DNA of 64,000 bases from Chitinophaga pinensis. GTDB taxonomy: Bacteria; Bacteroidota; Bacteroidia; Chitinophagales; Chitinophagaceae. The notes beneath the pieces are model-generated. The model saw only the letters and a list, made by a program, of their open reading frames with translations, did no database searches and was not told the DNA's origin. Each line of letters opens with the position of its first letter. The first letter of the stretch is position 1. The DNA lies in NCBI RefSeq assembly GCF_007896845.1, contig NZ_VOHS01000003.1, positions 186,001 to 250,000 on the forward strand, written 5' to 3'. Below, one piece after another: positions 1 through 7,692 of this stretch. The translations under genes were made by a program, and so were the position numbers.

Positions 1-719
1 TTCGAAGCCCATACCGGTATCCACGTGTTTAGCGGGGAGCGATTCCAGACTACGGTCTTTCAGGCGGTTGAACTGCATGAATACGTTGTTCCAGATCTCG
101 ATCACCTGCGGATCGTCTGCATTAACGAGGGTTTTACCGTCTACCAGCGCTCTTTCGCTATCAGGACGACAGTCTACATGTATCTCAGAACAAGGACCAC
201 AAGGACCGGTATCACCCATTTCCCAGAAGTTATCTTTCTTGTTGCCCATGAGGATGCGGTCTTCTGGAACATGCTTTTTCCAGAATTCGAATGCTTCAAG
301 GTCTTTTTCCAGATTTTCTTTTGCATCTCCCTCAAAAACAGTCACATAAAGACGGTCTTTTGGCAACTTATATACTTCTGTAAGTAGTTCCCAGCTCCAG
401 TCGATGGCTTCTTTTTGAAGTAATCGCCAAAGCTCCAGTTACCCAGCATTTCGAACATGGTATGGTGGTAGGTGTCGATACCCACTTCCTCCAGGTCATT
501 GTGTTTACCGCTTACGCGCAGACATTTCTGGGTATCCGCCACCCTTTTCCAGGCCGGCGCCCTATTGCCCAGAAAGTAGTCCTTAAACTGGTTCATACCC
601 GCGTTTGTGAACAACAGGGTAGGATCGTTTTTTACTACAATAGGAGCAGAAGGCACGATATGGTGGCCTTTGGACGCAAAAAAGTCCAGGAATTGCTGAC
701 GAATCTCGGGAGCTGTCAT
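1..719 (-). CDS. alaS: Alanyl-tRNA synthetase, N-terminal part, frameshifted
   Basis: This is the start of alanyl-tRNA synthetase, which charges tRNA-Ala; the gene runs off the left edge. It begins at the ATG 719-717 with the class II catalytic core ([39 protein letters not shown]). Near residue 102 the frame breaks: after GDYFKK the reading becomes non-homologous and stops at 342. One extra base in the T run at 412-416 (A on the coding strand) restores [10 protein letters not shown] and an open AlaRS frame to position 1, including [10 protein letters not shown]. The gene is normally essential, so a homopolymer sequencing error is more likely than real inactivation. It is divergent from the M23 peptidase gene. 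Identity is certain; integrity is not. Confidence 0.93.
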
Positions 720-724
720 AAGTA

Positions 725-755
725 TTTGAAATAATTGGTATGTATATTAATTTTG
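725..755 (+). promoter_or_regulatory. Bacteroidota-type promoter (TTTG-N19-TAATTTTG)
   Basis: TTTG at 725-728 and TAATTTTG at 748-755 are separated by exactly 19 bases, matching the -33/-7 consensus of the Bacteroidota primary sigma factor. It points to the M23 peptidase gene and would give a leader of roughly 240 bases. The match is read directly; activity is inferred. Confidence 0.5.
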
Positions 756-1003
756 TGTCACCTAAATGGCTTTAATTTGTATTTTAAGCCAACTAGCGGT
801 ATTTAGAAAATTGACATTCAAAAGATTGCCCTTTTAGTCTAATTCCCTTAGGTTTGCACACCTTGCCGTATTTGCGGAAAGGATTGCAAAAATATTGAAA
901 AAGTCTATATCCCCTCTCATCCATATCTGTATAACCCTATTAAAAGTAATCCAGGGACTTCCATTGGGAATGTAGGTTCTGCTTAAATGCTTAAGGCCGG
1001 TAC

Positions 1004-1975
1004 ATGAAGAAGGTTAAATACTTTTATAATACACAAACGCTCAAATATGAGAAACTCGTAGTATCCCTGCGGGTGAAACTGTTGAGGATACTGGGATTTG
1101 TTTCTGCTGCCATCGTCACTGGCTTCATCTTCCTGTCCGTATCCTACCGTGTACTGGATTCTCCGAAGGAGAAACGGTTACGCCGTGAGCTGGAGGTAAT
1201 GAATGAAAAGTATGAGGCCATGGAAGATCGTATGAACGAGGTTAAATCCCAGTTGGGAGAACTGGAACATCGTGACAACGAGATCTATCGCGTTATTTTC
1301 GAAGCCTCTCCTATTCCGGATAGTACCCGTGCAGGCAGTGCGGAGAAGGAAGAAGAGCTGACCCAGTTACAATCGTTCTCCAGCAGTGAGATCATTGCCA
1401 GTACAGGCGCATTGCTGCAGGAACTGTTACATCGTATTTCGATTCAGGCTAAATCTTACGAAAAGATTGACGACCTGGTAAAGAATAAACAGAAAATGCT
1501 GGCCTCCATCCCTGCTATTCAGCCGGTGGCCAACAAAGACCTTAAACGTATCGCATCCGGGTTTGGTTATCGTATCGACCCTATTTACAAAACAGTAAAA
1601 TATCACTCCGGACTCGACTTTGCAGCTCCTGCAGGTACACCTATCTATGCTACAGGTGATGGTGTTGTAGAAGATGCCAGCCTCAGTGACGTAGGTTATG
1701 GTAACCACGTTACCATCAATCACGGTTATGGTTATAAGACCCTGTACGGGCACATGCTGAAGATGAAAGTGAGCACCGGGATGACCGTAAAACGTGGAGA
1801 TGTCGTAGGATGGGTAGGTAGTACAGGTAAATCGACCGGTCCGCACTGCCATTATGAGGTAGTGAAGAACGGAGAGAAAGTTGACCCGGTATACTTCTTC
1901 TTTAATGATCTGTCTCCCGAAGAGTTTGACCGAATGCTGAAGATCGCCCGTTCAGGCAACCAGTCATTCGACTAA
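1004..1975 (+). CDS. Membrane-anchored M23 (LytM-type) metallopeptidase
   Basis: This is a probable peptidoglycan endopeptidase or LytM-like regulator of cell-wall hydrolysis acting in the periplasm. A short cytoplasmic segment is followed by a transmembrane helix (about residues 30-50), a charged coiled-coil stretch (about 55-100) and a C-terminal M23 domain (about 185-300). The zinc ligands are intact: H201 and D205 in HSGLDFAAP, and the second His of the HCH motif at 281-283, with H251 in LYGHM. The intact set predicts an active enzyme rather than an EnvC/NlpD-like pseudopeptidase. It is divergent from alaS with a 284-bp gap, and the MerR gene follows 48 bp downstream. Confidence 0.88.
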   Translation: MKKVKYFYNTQTLKYEKLVVSLRVKLLRILGFVSAAIVTGFIFLSVSYRVLDSPKEKRLRRELEVMNEKYEAMEDRMNEVKSQLGELEHRDNEIYRVIFEASPIPDSTRAGSAEKEEELTQLQSFSSSEIIASTGALLQELLHRISIQAKSYEKIDDLVKNKQKMLASIPAIQPVANKDLKRIASGFGYRIDPIYKTVKYHSGLDFAAPAGTPIYATGDGVVEDASLSDVGYGNHVTINHGYGYKTLYGHMLKMKVSTGMTVKRGDVVGWVGSTGKSTGPHCHYEVVKNGEKVDPVYFFFNDLSPEEFDRMLKIARSGNQSFD

Positions 1976-2023
1976 CTTGTTAATGCTGAACTCTCAAAGG
2001 GGAGAATTTTGTAATTTGGTACC

Positions 2024-2653
2024 ATGATGCAACAACTGGACCTTTTTTCTTCACCAGATCCAAAGCCACAAGTGCAAGTGCCAGAACAGGTACAGGAACC
2101 CGTCGTTGTCATAAAGCCGGCCCCCGCGCCGCCACCACCGCCAAGACCTTTGCCGGAGGTGGAGATTCCCGTGAAGATACAGGTACAGATGCCATCAGAC
2201 AATTTGCCACCCGTGCCATTTATTGGCAAAGGGGCGTCTGTTACGGCCACACAGCCTCCACAGAAAAAACGTGGCAGGAAATCATTGAAAGAAGTGGCAG
2301 ATGACCCGGACCTGATGAGAGCACTGGATGCTATCCCTCTGGATAAGCAATATTACTCAATCAGTGAAGTGGCCACCATGTTCCGCGTAAATACCTCATT
2401 GATCCGCTACTGGGAGAATGAGTTTGATATCTTACAGCCTAAAAAGAATAGAAAAGGCGACCGCTTATTCCGCCAGGAAGACATTCAGCACCTGAAACTT
2501 ATCTATCATTTACTAAGAGAACGAAAGTATACTATCGAAGGTGCTAAACAAAAATTGAAAGAAGACCGTAAACTGGCAGCCCGCAGTTTCGAAATGGTAC
2601 AAGCTTTGCTAAAGGTAAGAGGTTTTCTGACCGAACTGAAGGAACAATTATAA
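2024..2653 (+). CDS. MerR-family transcriptional regulator with QLDLF N-terminus
   Basis: This is a DNA-binding protein with a MerR-type winged helix at about residues 108-175 (YYSISEVATMF, IRYWENEFDIL, RLFRQEDIQHL). No effector-binding cysteines or drug-binding domain are visible; the C-terminus is a short helix, as in the small orphan MerR proteins of Bacteroidota. The N-terminal 100 residues are Pro/Val-rich and probably disordered. They open with MMQQLDLFSS, whose QLDLF matches the beta-clamp-binding pentapeptide. The gene sits between the M23 peptidase and a thioredoxin-like gene, 9 bp before the latter, suggesting one transcript. Its target is unknown. Confidence 0.82.
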   Translation: MMQQLDLFSSPDPKPQVQVPEQVQEPVVVIKPAPAPPPPPRPLPEVEIPVKIQVQMPSDNLPPVPFIGKGASVTATQPPQKKRGRKSLKEVADDPDLMRALDAIPLDKQYYSISEVATMFRVNTSLIRYWENEFDILQPKKNRKGDRLFRQEDIQHLKLIYHLLRERKYTIEGAKQKLKEDRKLAARSFEMVQALLKVRGFLTELKEQL

Positions 2654-2662
2654 AAATACATT

Positions 2663-3181
2663 ATGCGATTGAAATCATTATTACTGGTTGGCAGTATGTT
2701 ACTGTCAACTTTGACATTTGCACAAACCACAGCAAGCAGAGCATCCAACGGTAAAAAGGTGTTAAAAGGTAAAATAGACATGCAAACCCTGATGAATGAC
2801 AGCGCATTTGCCTGGTTTTATACAGGTGTAAATGGTTATCAGCCAAATGATAACATGCTGAACTACATTAAGGACAATCGCGGTAAATTTAATATAGTAG
2901 CGGTTGTCGGTACCTGGGAAGACCAGAGCCGTCAGCTGTTGCCAGCATTATATAAGATCATGATATTGGGTGGTAGCCCTGATGAACAGGTACTGACCTA
3001 CGGTGCCGATGAAAAAATGCAGACCAGCGCACCACAGGACTATAAAATAAAGAAACTTCCTACTTTTATCCTGTTCCGTGAAGGTAAAGAGATCGGACGC
3101 CTGAATGGAGAAGTAGGCGAATCACTGGAAAGCGATATGGCAAGAATACTGCTGAAAGCTAACAGAAAAGATAAAGACTGA
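2663..3181 (+). CDS. Secreted thioredoxin-fold protein lacking cysteines
   Basis: A signal peptide (residues 1-20, ending TFAQ) precedes a thioredoxin-like domain. The strand VAVVGTW (about 79-85) and the cis-proline loop KKLPTFILF (P133) are recognisable. At the place where thioredoxins carry CxxC the sequence reads GTWEDQS, and the whole 172-residue protein contains no cysteine. It therefore cannot do thiol-disulfide chemistry and is more likely a structural or binding protein. It lies 9 bp after the MerR gene and ends 20 bp before a very long palindrome. Fold assignment is by motif and reasonably sure; function is unknown. Confidence 0.7.
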   Translation: MRLKSLLLVGSMLLSTLTFAQTTASRASNGKKVLKGKIDMQTLMNDSAFAWFYTGVNGYQPNDNMLNYIKDNRGKFNIVAVVGTWEDQSRQLLPALYKIMILGGSPDEQVLTYGADEKMQTSAPQDYKIKKLPTFILFREGKEIGRLNGEVGESLESDMARILLKANRKDKD

Positions 3182-3201
3182 TACTATAGTCATTAATAGT
3201 G

Positions 3202-3290
3202 AATCCCCGGTTAGACTATACTCATCCTTCGTTAATGCTACGTTTTGAACGTAACATTAACGAAGGATGAGTATAGTCTAACCGGGGATT
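3202..3290. repeat. Long perfect hairpin, 36-bp arms plus inner 6-bp stem
   Basis: Bases 3202-3237 pair perfectly with 3255-3290. After one C/A mismatch, TACGTT (3239-3244) pairs with AACGTA (3248-3253) around a TTG loop. It lies between convergent genes (thioredoxin-like + and MscS -), so it may end both transcripts, but it is much longer than an ordinary terminator and has no long T tract. Its core TCATCCTTCGTT (3222-3233) recurs with one change in the palindrome at 50931-51000. Confidence 0.85.
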
Positions 3291-3311
3291 ATTCTATTGT
3301 ATAAAGCTTGT

Positions 3312-4403
3312 TTACTTCTCGTGTATCTCCACTTTTGTACTGCTCAGTTTCACATTTCTTCTCTCCATAATACCAATAATAGCAAGGTTGATTTCGTTAC
3401 GCAGGCCGTTATAAGGTACACCTTCAATTACCTGTGTCAGATAGATCAGCTGAATAACATAAGTATCTTTCGTAAACTCATTCAGGTTCAGTACAAACCC
3501 CTCCTGTACCCGCTCATTTGAAATCAATAACTGTCTGATATCATTCAATACCTGCAGAATGCTGTCAGCCGGGGTGTCTCCCGCTATCTCAAGCCGCATA
3601 ACTGCACGCTGGTGCGTACGCAGTGAAAGGTTATCCAGTACACTATCCACCATTTTCTTATTAGGCACCGTTACATACGTCTTTTCCAGTGTGCGTATAC
3701 GTGTACTACGTAAACCGATCTTTTCTACATTACCCTGAAAAGAATCCACTTTTACAGCGTCTCCCACCCGGAAAGGTTTATCAAAGAAGATGATGAAGGA
3801 ACAGATCAGGTTTTCAATACTCTCTTTCGCAGCGAGGGCAAGGGCCGCAGCACCGATACCAAGACCGGCAATGATCTTGTTCACCAGTAAGGCGCCAAAG
3901 AGGATACGAATGAAAGCGATAGCGCCAAAGATGAAAACGATCGCTTTAAAGAAGTCCCGGAAGAATACTATGAACTGATTGTCAGTGATATCATGAGAAA
4001 GATCGGCGCTTTTGCTGATCATGAGTGATATGAAGTCAATCACACGCAGGATGATCCATATGATAGACACGGTCAGCGCCAGTTCCATCAGCGTATTGAG
4101 CACCATTTTCACCGTGAAGCCGTTGTATACAGTTACGTTCAGTTCCGGCGGGAAGTTCAGGTGATCTATCGTCAGCATGAAGGTAACCAGCAAAAGGAAA
4201 TATTCCAGTGGTACCAGCAGCAGATGAGAAAATTCGTGTTGCCCGATCTCCGGTGCCCAGCGTCTTACCTCCCGGTATAGCAGGGTCGCTACTCCTCTGG
4301 AGAGATAGCGCTTGATCATGGAAACAAACAGCAATATAATTGCCAGTACAAAATAATTCTGGATAGGGTTGCCAAGTATTACCTGGTCTAAGAGACTGTT
4401 CAT
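3312..4403 (-). CDS. MscS-family mechanosensitive ion channel
   Basis: This is an inner-membrane small-conductance mechanosensitive channel that releases solutes on osmotic downshock. The 363-residue protein has several N-terminal transmembrane helices, a pore-lining helix rich in Gly/Ala (about 175-200, IIAGLGIGAAALALAAKE) and the cytosolic beta domain (FFDKPFRVGDAVKV, GNVEKIGLRSTRIRTLEKTYVTVPN). These are hallmark MscS motifs. It follows the amidohydrolase gene on the same strand after 33 bp, so the two may be cotranscribed, and it ends against the long hairpin at 3202-3290. Confidence 0.92.
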   Translation of the reverse strand: MNSLLDQVILGNPIQNYFVLAIILLFVSMIKRYLSRGVATLLYREVRRWAPEIGQHEFSHLLLVPLEYFLLLVTFMLTIDHLNFPPELNVTVYNGFTVKMVLNTLMELALTVSIIWIILRVIDFISLMISKSADLSHDITDNQFIVFFRDFFKAIVFIFGAIAFIRILFGALLVNKIIAGLGIGAAALALAAKESIENLICSFIIFFDKPFRVGDAVKVDSFQGNVEKIGLRSTRIRTLEKTYVTVPNKKMVDSVLDNLSLRTHQRAVMRLEIAGDTPADSILQVLNDIRQLLISNERVQEGFVLNLNEFTKDTYVIQLIYLTQVIEGVPYNGLRNEINLAIIGIMERRNVKLSSTKVEIHEK

Positions 4404-4436
4404 AGTTTACGTTTGCATTCTTCTAATGCCGCGAAA

Positions 4437-5591
4437 TTATAGAATCCTGCGGCTTTCCTGATCATCTATTAGTATTACGCCCGGCTGCCGGCCTTTCTCA
4501 AAGCTGCCATATTTCCCGTCTATACCCAATGCCATTGCGCCATTCAGGGTAGCCCATTGTAATATTTCTTCCAATGCAATGTTTGAGTAATACTTACGGA
4601 TGGTCTGAATCTCCTGCCAGATGGATAACTGATGATTGGAGGCCAGACTGTCTGTGCCAAGGGTGATGGTACAACCCTGACTACGCAGGAGGGGGATATC
4701 AGGCATCCGTTTTTCTATGTAAAGATTTGCCTGCGGACAAAGACACCAGTACGCATTGGGCGCCTGTTCTCTGGTGAAAGCGATGTCTTTTTCGGTAGTA
4801 TAGGTATTGTGTACCAGAATGACTGGCAGGTGTTTAAACCATGGGAGCCATGCCGGCAGACTATTCGTTCCAGTGGCCCTGAATGCGGAAGCATCCATAT
4901 TGAAGTGCTGGTAAAAGTCAAGAAAAGCCCCTGATTTATCCTGATACAGGGTGTTTTCGGCTTCACATTCCTGATTATGAATGCTGACAGGCGTATTATC
5001 CGGCGTAGCCGCAAGCAGAGAAAACAAGGTTTCGCTCACTGAATAAGGTGCATGCGGAACGATAGAACAGGAATGGTTTGGACCGTTTATTTCCTTGAAC
5101 TGCTCCAGTATGCCCAGACTATAGTCATAGCGTTGCTGTGCAAATCCGGGTACAAACCCCATACTTTCTATAAAGGAATGATAATATACAGGACTGTTTT
5201 TCTTCAGTGCCAGTGAGGCGGTTCCATTACAGATGTCGCCAACAGCCGAGACCCCACTTTCCCACATGGCTTCTGCTGCTTTTTCCATGGCAGATGTCTG
5301 GGCGGAGTTGTCCTGTTGCCCTCTTTTTTCCATTACGCTGGTCAGAAAGGCCGGCAAACCGGTTCCTTCCGGAATAATTCCCCCCATATGGGATAATTCC
5401 AGATGGCAGTGAGTATTCACAAAACCCGGGCTCAGAATGCCGTTGAGTTCCCTGACGCCCTCCCCTGCTTCGCGCTCGTGCACGATGTCTTGCACGATTC
5501 CTCCGTCTGTCAATATCAATACCATATTCCCGGGCAATAACTGCCGCCCGTTAAATAATGCCGTTCCCTTAAATTTCAGCTGTTCAGACAT
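4437..5591 (-). CDS. Amidohydrolase family protein (aminofutalosine/adenosine deaminase-like)
   Basis: This is a metal-dependent TIM-barrel hydrolase of the amidohydrolase superfamily. Metal ligands are visible: H61 and H63 in NTHCHLELSH, a central PHAPYS, SIHNQECEAE with the third His and acidic residue, VHNT, and the GTDSLAS Asp near the C-terminus. Length (384 aa) and motifs fit the deaminase branch (chlorohydrolase/MtaD-like, including aminodeoxyfutalosine deaminases of menaquinone synthesis), but no other futalosine-pathway gene is present here, so the substrate is not settled. The start codon at 5591 is close to, and divergent from, the prfA promoter. Confidence 0.8.
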   Translation of the reverse strand: MSEQLKFKGTALFNGRQLLPGNMVLILTDGGIVQDIVHEREAGEGVRELNGILSPGFVNTHCHLELSHMGGIIPEGTGLPAFLTSVMEKRGQQDNSAQTSAMEKAAEAMWESGVSAVGDICNGTASLALKKNSPVYYHSFIESMGFVPGFAQQRYDYSLGILEQFKEINGPNHSCSIVPHAPYSVSETLFSLLAATPDNTPVSIHNQECEAENTLYQDKSGAFLDFYQHFNMDASAFRATGTNSLPAWLPWFKHLPVILVHNTYTTEKDIAFTREQAPNAYWCLCPQANLYIEKRMPDIPLLRSQGCTITLGTDSLASNHQLSIWQEIQTIRKYYSNIALEEILQWATLNGAMALGIDGKYGSFEKGRQPGVILIDDQESRRIL

Positions 5592-5604
5592 GTAGTAATT
5601 ATAT

Positions 5605-5612
5605 TAATTTTG
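5605..5612 (+). promoter_or_regulatory. -7 box for prfA
   Basis: TAATTTTG followed by CGG matches TAnnTTTG. It lies 61 bases before the prfA start chosen here and about 15 bases outside the divergent amidohydrolase start. The upstream -33 region (TGTTCAG) is only a weak match. Confidence 0.45.
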
Positions 5613-5673
5613 CGGCCAGTCAGAGGAAATGGCAACCGCAAGGTCACCCATACCCTCTCCAACAAAGATAATT

Positions 5674-6738
5674 ATGATAGATAAACTTTATGCGATAAAA
5701 GGCCGTTTCGAGCAGGTATCGCTGGCATTAACGAATCCTGAAATTGTTAGTGACAATAAGCAGTTCAGCAAGCTGAGTAAAGAGTACCGTCAGCTGGAAA
5801 AGATCGTAAAGGTATATGATGCCTATATGAAGACGCTGGACAATATCGCCTTTAATAAAGAAGTCCTTGACAGTGGAGATGAGGAAATGAGGGAGCTGGC
5901 CAAGGAGGAAACAGAAGCACTGCAACAGTTGAAAGACGAGCAGGAAGCTGATATCCGCAATCTGCTGATCCCGAAAGATCCGCAGGATGAGAAAAACGCT
6001 ATGCTGGAGATCCGTGGTGGTACCGGTGGTGATGAGGCGAGCCTCTTTGCCGGCGATCTGCTGCGTATGTACCTGCGTTATTGTGAAACCAAAGGCTGGA
6101 GCACTTCAATTATGAATGAAACGCCCGGTGCTGCAGGTGGATATAAAGAGGTGGTAGTAGAAGTAACCGGTGATGATGTATATGGTACCCTGAAGTTTGA
6201 ATCGGGTGTACATCGTGTACAGCGCGTACCGGCAACAGAAACGCAGGGGCGTGTACATACTTCTGCAGCAACAGTAGCTATCCTGCCGGAAGCAGAAGAA
6301 GTAGACGTAGAAATCAGAGATGCAGACATCAAAATGGATACCTTCCGTTCATCTGGTGCGGGTGGTCAGCACGTAAACAAGACTGAGTCTGCCGTACGTC
6401 TGACGCATATTCCAACCGGTGTGGTGGTAGAGTGTCAGGAAGGACGTAGTCAGCACTCCAACAGAGACATTGCGATGAAGATGCTGCGTAGCCGTATCTA
6501 TGAAGCGGCAGTGCGTAAGCATGAAGAGGCGATTGCATCACAACGTAAGAGCCTTGTATCTACCGGTGACCGTTCTGCCAAGATCAGAACGTACAACTAT
6601 CCACAGGGTCGTGTAACTGATCACCGTATAGGTATGACTATGTACAATCTGGATGCATTTATGAACGGTGATATTCAGGAAATGGTGCAGGCATTGCAGT
6701 TTGCAGAGAACGCAGAGAAAATGAAGATGGGTAGTTAA
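5674..6738 (+). CDS. prfA: Peptide chain release factor 1
   Basis: RF1 recognises UAA/UAG stop codons and triggers peptide release. The 354-residue protein has the N-terminal coiled-coil domain, the PCRF domain and the RF-1 domain with the catalytic GGQ (G230-G231-Q232, in SGAGGQHVNK). The ATG at 5674 (MIDKLYAIKGRF) was chosen because it matches the usual RF1 start; an upstream in-frame ATG at 5629 would add 15 non-conserved residues. The gene stands alone; no prmC homologue is adjacent. Confidence 0.95.
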   Translation: MIDKLYAIKGRFEQVSLALTNPEIVSDNKQFSKLSKEYRQLEKIVKVYDAYMKTLDNIAFNKEVLDSGDEEMRELAKEETEALQQLKDEQEADIRNLLIPKDPQDEKNAMLEIRGGTGGDEASLFAGDLLRMYLRYCETKGWSTSIMNETPGAAGGYKEVVVEVTGDDVYGTLKFESGVHRVQRVPATETQGRVHTSAATVAILPEAEEVDVEIRDADIKMDTFRSSGAGGQHVNKTESAVRLTHIPTGVVVECQEGRSQHSNRDIAMKMLRSRIYEAAVRKHEEAIASQRKSLVSTGDRSAKIRTYNYPQGRVTDHRIGMTMYNLDAFMNGDIQEMVQALQFAENAEKMKMGS

Positions 6739-6790
6739 ATAAGCAGTAGCGGAGCGGATATATATCTTATTTCATAATAAATATATGTCT

Positions 6791-6798
6791 TACATTTG
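6791..6798 (+). promoter_or_regulatory. Candidate -7 box for the OmpA-family lipoprotein gene
   Basis: TACATTTG followed by CG matches TAnnTTTG. It gives an untranslated leader of about 110 bases before the gene at 6920. The -33 element is poor, so this is a tentative site. Confidence 0.35.
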
Positions 6799-6919
6799 CG
6801 CCGCTCATAATATCTAGTTCACTGGTATGCTGCCTGTTTCAAAATCTGGCAGCATATTTGTCTGAGGTATTTCGCTTGAGAACTAAAAGCAAATTAAAAG
6901 AACGTTTAAACTAATTAAG

Positions 6920-7597
6920 ATGAAAAGGATAAATCCTATTGTAGCTATTCTCCTGTCTGCTATCACATTATTCGCTTGTAACACAGTGAAACAAATGGAT
7001 AATACCCAAAAAGGCGCTGCTATCGGTGTAGCTGGTGGTGCTGCGACTGGTGCAATTATCGGTAAAGCTGCCGGTAATACTGCATTAGGTGCAATTATCG
7101 GTGCTGCCGTAGGTGGTGGTGCTGGTGTACTGATCGGTAAAAAGATGGATAAACAGGCACAGGAAATCAAAACTGAAGTTCCAAATGCAACTGTTGAGCG
7201 TGTAGGTGAAGGTATCAATGTAACTTTTAACTCAGGTGTACTGTTTGGTTTCGATAAATCAGACCTGACTTCACAGGCACAGCAGAACATCAAAGATCTG
7301 GCTACCATTCTGAATAAATATCCTGATACTTACGTACGTGTGGAAGGTCACACAGATACTACAGGTACAGATGCTTATAACATGGGTCTTTCTGAAAGAC
7401 GTGCAAATGCGGTAGCTACTTACCTGAAATCTCAGGGTGTTGCTGCAAGCCGTGTACAGACTTACTGGTATGGTGCAAGACAGCCGGTTGTTCCTAACAA
7501 CTCTGATGCAAACAAGGCTAAAAACCGTCGTGTGGAATTCTCCATCTTCGCGAATGAGAAGATGAAATCTGACGCACAGAAAGAATCAGGAAAATAA
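6920..7597 (+). CDS. OmpA-family lipoprotein with glycine zipper
   Basis: This is an outer-membrane-associated lipoprotein that anchors to peptidoglycan. A signal peptide with lipobox ending at C20 (LFAC) is followed by a glycine-zipper segment (about 31-75, GxxxG-type spacing) and a C-terminal OmpA domain (about 105-215) with the peptidoglycan-binding motif VEGHTDTTGTDAYN and the RANAVATYL / NRRVEF elements. The architecture is that of YiaD-like proteins. A good terminator follows at 7628-7651, so it is probably monocistronic. Confidence 0.92.
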   Translation: MKRINPIVAILLSAITLFACNTVKQMDNTQKGAAIGVAGGAATGAIIGKAAGNTALGAIIGAAVGGGAGVLIGKKMDKQAQEIKTEVPNATVERVGEGINVTFNSGVLFGFDKSDLTSQAQQNIKDLATILNKYPDTYVRVEGHTDTTGTDAYNMGLSERRANAVATYLKSQGVAASRVQTYWYGARQPVVPNNSDANKAKNRRVEFSIFANEKMKSDAQKESGK

Positions 7598-7627
7598 TAG
7601 TATTCCACTGATCAACTGATACAACTG

Positions 7628-7660
7628 GTGCCTCCGTGATAACGGGGGCACTTTTTTTTG
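7628..7660 (+). terminator. Rho-independent terminator of the OmpA lipoprotein gene
   Basis: A 10-bp stem (7628-7637 with 7642-7651, one G-T pair) is followed by an 8-T run. It overlaps the upstream extension of the CDF transporter frame, which argues for a transporter start downstream of it. Confidence 0.85.
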
Positions 7661-7692
7661 TGGCTATTGGCACGATTTTCCCGTCGGTATGC

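Noticed and set aside
25-734. Plus-strand open frames over alaS (25-387, 68-349, 462-734)
   Set aside because: They are shadows of AlaRS on the minus strand; the minus frames match AlaRS motifs on both sides of the frameshift.
3202-3290. Attachment site or IS end
   Set aside because: No transposase, integrase or target-site duplication lies nearby; treated as a dispersed palindrome instead.
5629-5673. Upstream ATG extension of prfA (15 residues)
   Set aside because: The added residues are Pro/Ser/Thr-rich and not part of RF1; MIDKLYAIKGRF is the standard start.
7636-7692. GTG extension of the CDF transporter
   Set aside because: It begins within the terminator hairpin of the preceding gene, so the start is more likely ATG 7693 or 7699.
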